Both the position numbers and the translations under genes were made by a program. The notes beneath the pieces are model-generated. The model was not told the origin of the DNA. It searched no databases and saw only the letters and a program-made list of their open reading frames with translations. From CAYYOS01 sp964473355 (GTDB lineage: Bacteria; Pseudomonadota; Gammaproteobacteria; Burkholderiales; REEB80): 16,738 nucleotides of DNA. The stretch lies in assembly GCA_964473355.1 (NCBI GenBank), contig CAYYOS010000048.1, forward strand, positions 1 to 16,738, written 5' to 3'. This document shows positions 1 to 6,233 of the stretch, piece after piece (the stretch's first letter is position 1; each line of letters starts with the position of its first letter).

Positions 1-2
1 AC

Positions 3-1100
3 CTTACCGAACGCAGCCGTAAAGTCATCAACGATGCGATGGATGTGCACGGCGGTAAAGCCATTATCTTAGGGCCGAGCAATTATTTAGGACGACTTTA
101 TCAGCATTTGCCCATTGCCATCACGGTGGAAGGCGCCAATATTTTAACCCGCAGCCTAATTATTTTTGGTCAGGGCGCGATACGTTGTCACCCTTATTTA
201 TTGGCCGAAATAGGCGCGGCGCAAAATCCCGATAGTAAAAAAGGTCTGCATGATTTTGATTTCGCGCTAACCCGGCATTTACGTTATTTACTCGGTAATG
301 CCGCGCGGAGTTTATTTCTGGGATTAACCGGCGGCCGTGGACTCGCTTCTCCGGCTGGCGTAACGCGTCGCTATTACCAGCAGTTGTCACGTTTTTCGGC
401 TGCGTTTGCCTTGCTCGCCGACGTCTCCCTGTTAATTTTAGGGGGCGCCTTAAAACGCCGCGAAAAACTTTCGGCACGTTTGGGTGATATTTTTAGTTTG
501 CTGTATCTCAGCTCCAGCATGTTGAAACGTTTTGAAGATGAGGGCCAGCAGACTGATGATCTGCCATTACTGCGTTGGGCTATGGCTGATGCCTTGGTGC
601 AAATGCAAACGGCTTTTAACGGCGTTTTACAAAACTTTCCGAATCGGTTTCTGGGGAGGTTGTTGGGTCTGTGGGTTTTCCCATTGGGCCAAAAAGGCTA
701 TGCGCCCAGTGATTTTCTGGGACATAAAGTTGCCCGCATAGTGATGCAACCTTCCGCCGCCCGAGACCGTTTGACGGCCGGAATTTTTATTTCGCAACAA
801 GCGGATGAGCCGCTGCGCTTGCTTGAAAACGCGCTTATTTCGGCGGTGGTTACAGAACCGCTAGAGCAGAAATTAAGACACGCCATTAAAGATAAGTCGT
901 TACCTGAGCAGAGCCTCTCGGCTATTCTCCGGATGTCGCAAGAAAAAAATATACTCAACGCCGAAGAGGTAGCAAATTTACAAAAAGCCTGGAGCTTGCG
1001 GGATAGCGTAATAAGCGTCGATGACTTTCCGGCGGATGTTGCGCGTCATAAACAAGGTGGTCGAAAGCCCGCTTATGCGTTTAGGGAAAACACTGGATAA
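3..1100 (+). CDS. fadE: FadE-type acyl-CoA dehydrogenase, C-terminal part (5' end outside window)
   Basis: FadE catalyses the first step of beta-oxidation, turning acyl-CoA into trans-2-enoyl-CoA with FAD as cofactor. The reading frame is open from base 3, so the gene starts before the window and about 365 residues are visible, against roughly 800 for the full family. The visible part begins in the end of the acyl-CoA dehydrogenase domain (VHGGKAIILGPSNYLGR, then PIAITVEGANILTRS and a GQGAIRCHPY stretch). It continues into the long helical C-terminal region characteristic of bacterial FadE (DUF1974 type: FALTRHLRYLLGNAARSLF, RYYQQLSRFSAAFALLAD, WVFPLGQKGYAPSD). The catalytic half cannot be inspected here. 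The end of the gene overlaps the acyl-CoA synthetase start, which points to one operon for fatty-acid activation and oxidation. The family assignment is firm. Confidence 0.93.
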   Translation, partial: LTERSRKVINDAMDVHGGKAIILGPSNYLGRLYQHLPIAITVEGANILTRSLIIFGQGAIRCHPYLLAEIGAAQNPDSKKGLHDFDFALTRHLRYLLGNAARSLFLGLTGGRGLASPAGVTRRYYQQLSRFSAAFALLADVSLLILGGALKRREKLSARLGDIFSLLYLSSSMLKRFEDEGQQTDDLPLLRWAMADALVQMQTAFNGVLQNFPNRFLGRLLGLWVFPLGQKGYAPSDFLGHKVARIVMQPSAARDRLTAGIFISQQADEPLRLLENALISAVVTEPLEQKLRHAIKDKSLPEQSLSAILRMSQEKNILNAEEVANLQKAWSLRDSVISVDDFPADVARHKQGGRKPAYAFRENTG

Positions 1101-2898
1101 GCGCGACATCATCTCTGCTGAGGCCGCGCTAACTTTAGATGGACTTTTTCGAGAGCGGGTGCGGCGCTCCGCAACGGTCTTAGCTTATCGCAGCTTTGAT
1201 GAAGGGCGGCAAGCGTGGCGCGATGACACTTGGTCACAAATGGCGGCTGAGGTAGCGCGCTGGCAGCGCGGCTTATTAAACGATGGTTTCAAAGCGGGTG
1301 ATGCGCTCGCCATTATGCTAAAGAATTCCCCAACTTGGGTGGTGGCTGATCAAGCTGCGCTAAGTCTGGGCTTAATTGTTGTTCCCTTATATACATCCGA
1401 CCGCCCCGACAATGCGACTTACATCTTAGAAAATGCTGACGTAAATATCCTACTTATAGAGGATTGCGCGACGTGGGATGCGTTTAGCGGTCTCAAAGGA
1501 GGCTTAAAGCAGCTGCGGCGAATTCTCTACCTGTATGGCAGTCATCCCGAAAACGCTGATGCGCGCTTGATACGAATAGATCAATGGCGGCCGGCTGAAG
1601 AATGTACCCTGCAAAATCATGATCACGACCCCCATCAACTTGCCACCATTATTTACACATCGGGAACAACCGGCCGACCAAAGGGTGTGATGTTGAGCCA
1701 TCACAATATTATTAGCAATGCGAGCGCCTCGCTGGACAGCTGCAAGCTTTTTTATGGGGGAATCAGTTTATCCTTTTTGCCGCTTTCCCATACCTTGGAA
1801 CGCACCGTCGGCTATTACATGACGATGATGGCAGGTACAGCAGTAGCTTTTTCGCGCTCTGTGGCCCAGCTGGCTGAAGATTTATTAGTAATAAAACCCA
1901 CGCTACTTATTTCGGTACCACGAATTTATGAACGCATTTACGCAGCAATCCATGCCCGCCTGGCCGATTCATCGCCTTTTCGGCGTCATCTGTTTAATTT
2001 TGCGGTTAAGGTTGGTTACGCTCGTTTTGAATATACGCAAGGCCGCCGAAATTGGCATTGGTCTTATGCCCTTTGGCCTTTGTTGAATGTACTGGTGGCA
2101 AAAAAGCTACGGCAAAAGTTCGGTGGCCGACTTAAATTTTCCTTAAGTGGCGGCGCCTCATTAGATCCGGAAGTCTCGCGTGTCTTTATTGGTTTAGGGG
2201 TTCTATTATTGCAAGGCTACGGTTTGACTGAAACTAGCCCCGTGATCGCCACGAATCGGATCGACGATAATGTGCCGGAGAGTGTTGGCACGCCGTTAGC
2301 CAACCTGCAAGTAAAGCTCGGTGCAGACAACGCGCTATTGGTCCGCGGCCCGAGCATCATGTTGGGTTATTGGCGTAACCAAGAAGCTACGCGTGACGTG
2401 TTGGATGAGGAAGGTTGGTTTAATACGGGCGATATTGTTCGTATCGATAGCCAAGGTCATATTTATATCACGGGTAGGTTAAAGGAAATTATTGTGACTT
2501 CGACGGGCGAAAAAATTTCCCCACACGATATGGAAGTGGCCATTATGCGTGATAAATTTTTCGAGCAAGTAATGATAGTCGGCGAAGGGCGCCCTTATCT
2601 TTCATTGCTGGCGATTGTAAATGAGGCGCATCGGCGGACATTGCCCGAAGCTTGTGATTCATCGGTAAATGGGTGTTTGCTTCCACGTGACACCGAGAAA
2701 ATGTTGTTGGCTCGCATTTCCGAGCAGACCACGGCGTTCCCCGGGTATGCGCAAATACGGCGGCTCGCAATTGTTTCTGAGCCATGGACAGTCGAGAACG
2801 GTTACCTAACGCCGACACTCAAACTGCGGCGCACCGCGGTCGCTAATCATTACTCCGAACTCATCAATAAACTCTACGAGGGTCACAACCGTGTCTGA
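1075..2898 (+). CDS. Long-chain acyl-CoA synthetase (AMP-forming, FadD/FAA1-like)
   Basis: This enzyme activates fatty acids: fatty acid + ATP + CoA gives acyl-CoA + AMP + PPi. Adenylate-forming motifs are intact and in order: P-loop YTSGTTGRPKG (residues 194-204 from the start used here), YGLTETSP (382-389), GWFNTGDI (447-454), the fatty-acyl signature GRLKEIIVTSTGEKISP (467-483), and a C-terminal LTPTLKLRR whose lysine (about 583) is the usual catalytic one. Length is 607 residues, normal for the long-chain group. The start is uncertain. The ATG at 1075 overlaps fadE by 26 bp and has AAGGTGG about 14 bases upstream. In-frame ATGs at 1036 and 1021 would add 13 or 18 residues but overlap fadE by 65 or 80 bp and have no better ribosome site. 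The gene overlaps the thioesterase downstream by 8 bp. The precise chain-length preference cannot be read from the sequence. Confidence 0.92.
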   Translation: MRLGKTLDKRDIISAEAALTLDGLFRERVRRSATVLAYRSFDEGRQAWRDDTWSQMAAEVARWQRGLLNDGFKAGDALAIMLKNSPTWVVADQAALSLGLIVVPLYTSDRPDNATYILENADVNILLIEDCATWDAFSGLKGGLKQLRRILYLYGSHPENADARLIRIDQWRPAEECTLQNHDHDPHQLATIIYTSGTTGRPKGVMLSHHNIISNASASLDSCKLFYGGISLSFLPLSHTLERTVGYYMTMMAGTAVAFSRSVAQLAEDLLVIKPTLLISVPRIYERIYAAIHARLADSSPFRRHLFNFAVKVGYARFEYTQGRRNWHWSYALWPLLNVLVAKKLRQKFGGRLKFSLSGGASLDPEVSRVFIGLGVLLLQGYGLTETSPVIATNRIDDNVPESVGTPLANLQVKLGADNALLVRGPSIMLGYWRNQEATRDVLDEEGWFNTGDIVRIDSQGHIYITGRLKEIIVTSTGEKISPHDMEVAIMRDKFFEQVMIVGEGRPYLSLLAIVNEAHRRTLPEACDSSVNGCLLPRDTEKMLLARISEQTTAFPGYAQIRRLAIVSEPWTVENGYLTPTLKLRRTAVANHYSELINKLYEGHNRV

Positions 2899-3298
2899 GG
2901 TTACCTTACCAGAAGGCCAGCCCACCTTGCGCCTTGTTGCCATGCCCCAAGATACCAATTGGGGTGGCACGGTGTTTGGCGGATGGATTATGTCGCAAGT
3001 GGACATCGCCGCCAGCGTGCCTGCTATTCAGCGTGCCCAAGGACGTGTTGCCACGGTGGCGGTTAATGCGATTGAATTTCACTATCCGGTCTTTGTCGGT
3101 GACTTGGTTAGTTTTTACGCCTCCATCACTAAGGTAGGCAACACCTCCATTACTATTTACGTGGAAGTATTTGCGCAACGCCACAAAAAAGGGACGATAG
3201 AATGCGTACGGGTCACCGACGCCACCTTAACTTATGTTGCGCTGGATGAAAACCGCAAGCCACGTGCCGTCCCGCCGCCGATAGACAATGTTAAGTAG
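2891..3298 (+). CDS. yciA: YciA-type acyl-CoA thioesterase (hotdog fold)
   Basis: It hydrolyses acyl-CoA esters to free acid and CoA, and in this setting could balance the acyl-CoA pool made by the upstream synthetase. At 135 residues it is a single hotdog domain. The YciA-like features are RLVAMPQDTNWGGTVFGGW near residues 14-32, then IMSQVDIA with the likely catalytic Asp38, then FHYPVFVGDLVSFYA and a C-terminal TYVALDENRKPRAVP. The start is GTG at 2891, inside the last codons of the acyl-CoA synthetase (8-bp overlap), with a GAGGGT ribosome site at 2878-2883, 7 bases upstream. The overlap suggests translational coupling. A general 4HBT/acyl-CoA hydrolase label is certain; the YciA subgroup is very likely from the whole-length resemblance. 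Confidence 0.9.
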   Translation: MSEVTLPEGQPTLRLVAMPQDTNWGGTVFGGWIMSQVDIAASVPAIQRAQGRVATVAVNAIEFHYPVFVGDLVSFYASITKVGNTSITIYVEVFAQRHKKGTIECVRVTDATLTYVALDENRKPRAVPPPIDNVK

Positions 3299-3389
3299 AT
3301 CCTGGGGTCATGGCGCTCCCAGCTTCCACTGCAAAATTGGCCATCGCGAATTAGCGCAGTCCCCGGTAGTATAGGCTAAAGGAGGCGTT

Positions 3390-5411
3390 ATGCTTGCCCC
3401 AGGCAGGTCTCAACATTTTCGTATTGGTCTCGGCGTCGGGATCGGTTTTGCCCTGGCGCTGGGCTTAGTGGTGCTGATGACATCAATTGGCCTCTCTCAT
3501 ATGGCGCAGATACATCGCGATCTTAGCCGTATCGTTCGTGTAAATAATACAAAAACAGAATTAGCCCACACCATGGAATACACCTTGCGAGATCGCGCGG
3601 TCAGCATGCATACCATCGCCGTCATGAATGACCCGTTCGAGAAAGAAGAGGAACTGCAACGCTTCTATGAACGCGGCATGGATTACATACGCGCCCGTGA
3701 CACCCTAGTAAAAATGGGGCTGAATCCTGCAGAAAAGGCCGCGATTGATCTCATTAATGCTCAAGCCCGCGAATCAAACCCCAAAGCTTTGCATGCAATT
3801 GACTTAGCCATGTCGGGCGAATCTAATTCCGCGGCTGCAAGGGATGCCGTGCGTAACATTGCAGTACCCGCGCAACGCCGGCAGGCGCAACGTGTGCAGG
3901 AACTGGTTAGGCTGCAACTACAACAAACCGAGGCGGCCGAAGCGGGTGCCCGCGCTGCCTACCGCAAGGCACAAACTTGGATGTTAATCTTAGGGGGCTT
4001 GGCTTTAGTCATTGGCATTGTGGTCGCCGTCATTGTTTTGCGGCTCGCCCTCCGCCAAGCGCGTTCCCTCGAACATCAAGCGTTATATGACAGCTTGACG
4101 GGATTACCTAATCGCGCGTTATTTTTTGATCGCCTGCAGCAAGCGATGCAAGCTTGTAAAAGAGATCATGAATCGTTTGCCGTGGTTATGATGGACTTGG
4201 ATCGCCTCAAAGAAACAAACGACTCCCTGGGACATGAAGCCGGCGATACATTGCTAAAACATGTGGCGCAGGGCATGAGTGGCGTATTGCGGAGCACCGA
4301 TACCTTAGCCCGCTTGGGCGGCGATGAATATGCAATGGTACTCCGCCAAACCAGCCTTTCCAGTGTGGAGCCCATCCTCCGAAAGTTACTTAGATCCTTA
4401 GAGATCGAATTAAAGATCGGCGATAGACTGGTCAGCTACGGGGCTAGCCTTGGTGTGGCTTGTTGTCCGGAGCATGGCGACGATCAAGGCATCTTATTAC
4501 AGAAGGCGGATGCCGCCATGTATTCTGCAAAGCATGGAGGAGGTGGCTACACTATTTACAATCCCAATGTCGAACGGGAAGCGCAACGCGATCCGGCCTT
4601 TAAACAGGCGTTGCGTGAAGGCATCGAGCGCAACGAATTGGTATTGTATTATCAACCTATAATTAGCGTAGCGACTGCCCAAGTGATTGCGGTCGAGGCG
4701 TTGCTCCGTTGGAGGCACCCCACCCGGGGTCAGTTGGGGCCCGATGATTTTATTCCCCTGGCGGAAGCTTCTGGTCTCATCCGACCTCTCACTTCTTGGG
4801 TGCTTAACGTCGCGCTGAAACAAAGTGCAGCCTGGCAAGCTCGAGGAATTCACCTCCGTATTGGTATTAATTTATCCACACGCAATCTTTTAGATCCTAA
4901 TTTTGCAGCGCAAGTTGCGGAACTGCTTGCTGCGACGGGCGCCAAGCCCCAATCGTTAGTCTTCGAGCTTACCGAGAGCACCGTGATGGCTGATCCGGAG
5001 CGCTCGATGGGCATGCTCAGCAAATTTACTTCCCTCGGCATAGCCGTAGCGATGGATGACTTTGGTACCGGTTACTCGTCGCTGTCGTATTTAAAACGTT
5101 TGCCCGTGCATGAATTAAAAATCGATAAATCGTTTATCAGGGATATGGCGGTGGATTCTACCGATGCGATCATAGTCAGCTCAACCATCGATCTCGCGCA
5201 CAATCTTGGCTTAAACGTTATTGCCGAGGGCGTGGAGAACAGCAAAACCTGGAGTATGCTAAGCGATATGGGCTGCGATACCGCGCAAGGGTTTTATATG
5301 TGCGACCCGCTGCCAATAGAAGAGCTGGAAGCGTGGCTAACGACTTCCAAGTGGGGGAAGCTGGATAACGCAATATTGGTTGAAAGGGCTGTGCAGGGAC
5401 AAGCGGGGTGA
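3390..5411 (+). CDS. Membrane GGDEF-EAL protein (c-di-GMP synthesis/breakdown)
   Basis: This is a signalling protein that makes and/or degrades cyclic di-GMP at the inner membrane. Its 673 residues show TM1 at about 12-34, an external helical sensor region at about 36-196 resembling the four-helix bundles of chemoreceptors, and TM2 at about 197-221. A GGDEF domain follows (YDSLTGLPNRALFFDRL at 233-249; active site GGDEY at 310-314), then an EAL domain (EALLRWRHP at 436-444, FELTES 525-530, DDFGTGYSS 556-564, KIDKSF 577-582, AEGVE 612-616). The product-inhibition I-site RxxD is present as RSTD at 301-304, exactly five residues before GGDEY. GGDEY for GGDEF is a conservative change, and the EAL metal-binding and catalytic residues look complete, so both activities are possible. 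A strong ribosome site, GGAGG at 3381-3385, sits 4 bases before the ATG. The gene stands apart from the fad genes by 91 bp. Confidence 0.94.
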   Translation: MLAPGRSQHFRIGLGVGIGFALALGLVVLMTSIGLSHMAQIHRDLSRIVRVNNTKTELAHTMEYTLRDRAVSMHTIAVMNDPFEKEEELQRFYERGMDYIRARDTLVKMGLNPAEKAAIDLINAQARESNPKALHAIDLAMSGESNSAAARDAVRNIAVPAQRRQAQRVQELVRLQLQQTEAAEAGARAAYRKAQTWMLILGGLALVIGIVVAVIVLRLALRQARSLEHQALYDSLTGLPNRALFFDRLQQAMQACKRDHESFAVVMMDLDRLKETNDSLGHEAGDTLLKHVAQGMSGVLRSTDTLARLGGDEYAMVLRQTSLSSVEPILRKLLRSLEIELKIGDRLVSYGASLGVACCPEHGDDQGILLQKADAAMYSAKHGGGGYTIYNPNVEREAQRDPAFKQALREGIERNELVLYYQPIISVATAQVIAVEALLRWRHPTRGQLGPDDFIPLAEASGLIRPLTSWVLNVALKQSAAWQARGIHLRIGINLSTRNLLDPNFAAQVAELLAATGAKPQSLVFELTESTVMADPERSMGMLSKFTSLGIAVAMDDFGTGYSSLSYLKRLPVHELKIDKSFIRDMAVDSTDAIIVSSTIDLAHNLGLNVIAEGVENSKTWSMLSDMGCDTAQGFYMCDPLPIEELEAWLTTSKWGKLDNAILVERAVQGQAG

Positions 5412-5473
5412 GTTATATCCAGCATTCGACACCGATCTGCAAATCGATCTAATTTTGCACCCAATAAATAAGC

Positions 5474-5776
5474 TCAACCCCGTGTAGTCGCAGCGCGTTG
5501 ATTGGGGCGCGTTCTTGGCCCCGCGGATTTATTAGGTAACTCCTCCCGTATTACCCGGCGCAAGATCGCCTCGGTAACCGGCGCTTCCGTGCGAACTGAG
5601 AGGTAGACATTAAGTGCCTCATTTATCATAGTTTGATAGCCAATTCCTGCTTTATCTGAACGAGCCCGAAATTCACTAAGCACGGCATCATCAATATAGA
5701 TGGTAATGCGAGTCTTGCCCTTTTCAGGCATAATCGCGCCACGTTTACCTTTAGAAAAATCGTATTCAGCTCTCAT
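5474..5776 (-). CDS. brnA: BrnA-family antitoxin
   Basis: BrnA antitoxins bind and neutralise the BrnT ribonuclease toxin and repress their shared promoter through a ribbon-helix-helix domain. The 100-residue protein opens with RAEYDFSKGKRGAI, followed by the family core GKTRITIYIDDAVLSEFRA and GIGYQTMINEALNVYL (about residues 20-59), which fits a beta strand-helix-helix fold. The C-terminal tail is basic and low in complexity (SAGPRTRPNQRAATTRG). The ATG at 5776 overlaps the end of brnT by 11 bp and has a strong AGAGGTG ribosome site 7 bases upstream, lying inside a small hairpin at 5784-5797. Toxin-first order is the usual arrangement for this family. Confidence 0.9.
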   Translation of the reverse strand: MRAEYDFSKGKRGAIMPEKGKTRITIYIDDAVLSEFRARSDKAGIGYQTMINEALNVYLSVRTEAPVTEAILRRVIREELPNKSAGPRTRPNQRAATTRG

Positions 5777-6032
5777 AGTGTTTCACCTCTTTAGGTGTCG
5801 CGCGGCGGGCCGATATTATACGAATTTCCCCGCCGCGAAGCGTATAAACAACGACCAAAACTCTTCCCACGCTCTCCATTCCGACAACAACAAATCTCTC
5901 CTCACCTTTGGCATCTGGGTCATTCCGATGTATCGCGAGCGGGTCGCAAAATACCCCTTCCACGTCAACAAACGAGACGCCATGCTTTCTAAGATTAGCC
6001 GCCGACTTTTTGGGGTCAAATTGAAAGCGCAT
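5766..6032 (-). CDS. brnT: BrnT-family toxin (ribonuclease)
   Basis: BrnT toxins are small RelE-like ribonucleases that stop translation when free of BrnA. The 88 residues match the family along their whole length: FDPKKSAANLRKHGVSFVD at 4-22, a CDPLAI segment, DPDAKGEERFVVVG near 39-52, then VVVYTLRGGEIRIISARRAT and a final KEVKHYES. The basic and aromatic residues of the C-terminal IRIISARRA strand are all kept and no frameshift is seen, so the toxin looks intact. A promoter with a TATAAT -10 box lies only 5 bases before the ATG, so the message may be leaderless; only a weak AGG is present upstream. It is followed by brnA with an 11-bp overlap. Confidence 0.92.
   Translation of the reverse strand: MRFQFDPKKSAANLRKHGVSFVDVEGVFCDPLAIHRNDPDAKGEERFVVVGMESVGRVLVVVYTLRGGEIRIISARRATPKEVKHYES
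5784..5797 (-). promoter_or_regulatory. Hairpin covering the brnA ribosome binding site
   Basis: On the minus strand the sequence CACCT-AAAG-AGGTG is a perfect 5-bp stem with a 4-base loop. Its 3' arm holds the AGAGGTG ribosome site of brnA. It lies inside the last codons of brnT, so ribosomes finishing brnT would open it. That it controls translation is inference. Confidence 0.45.
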
Positions 6033-6037
6033 GACCT

Positions 6038-6066
6038 ATTATATGTATAATATACGTATAAATCAA
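6038..6066 (-). promoter_or_regulatory. brnTA sigma-70-type promoter
   Basis: On the minus strand, TTGATT (6066-6061) and TATAAT (6043-6038, a perfect -10 box) are separated by exactly 17 bases. The predicted transcription start falls at or within a base or two of the brnT ATG (6032), giving a leaderless or nearly leaderless message. This is read from consensus match only. Confidence 0.7.
6041..6059. promoter_or_regulatory. Palindromic operator in the brnTA promoter
   Basis: The 19-bp sequence ATATGTATAATATACGTAT is an inverted repeat around base 6050, with 8 of 9 arm positions matching. It fills the spacer and part of the -10 box of the brnTA promoter. Ribbon-helix-helix antitoxins such as BrnA autoregulate by binding short palindromes at this kind of position, so this is the likely BrnA site. 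The binding itself is inferred. Confidence 0.6.
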
Positions 6067-6108
6067 TTGGAACCATTCCATCGCTGTGTTATGTGACGAT
6101 TATTAAAT

Positions 6109-6126
6109 GTCATAGTGACTTATAAT
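6109..6126 (+). promoter_or_regulatory. Candidate promoter and small palindrome before the FadN-like gene
   Basis: A perfect TATAAT lies at 6121-6126, directed towards the gene starting at 6234, leaving an untranslated leader of about 100 bases. No good -35 box stands at 15-19 bases, which would fit an activator-dependent promoter. Just upstream, GTCATAGTGAC (6109-6119) is a 4-bp inverted repeat with a 3-base centre, and a further TGAC stands at 6094-6097. An imperfect palindrome (CAC...GTG, 6149-6167) sits in the leader. None of these matches a regulator site I can name. Confidence 0.35.
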
Positions 6127-6233
6127 ATGGCATACGGGAGCTCAAATCCACGAAAAACATATTTGTGAATTTTTATTCCTAGCCGATTTTGCTTCCTCTA
6201 ATTCATATTGCTTCGATAATAAGGAGTAACCGA

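Noticed and set aside
5436..5460. TGCAAA...TTTGCA inverted repeat between the GGDEF-EAL gene and brnA as a bidirectional terminator
   Set aside because: A 6-bp, AT-rich stem with a 10-base loop and no T tract is too weak to claim.
5700..6076. Open frames overlapping brnT and brnA in other frames and on the plus strand
   Set aside because: brnT and brnA match known families over their full length with proper spacing; the others have no recognisable motifs.
6189..6233. Upstream TTG start for the FadN-like protein
   Set aside because: The ATG at 6234 has a good AAGGAG site 7 bases upstream and places the NAD-binding motif at the normal distance from the N-terminus.
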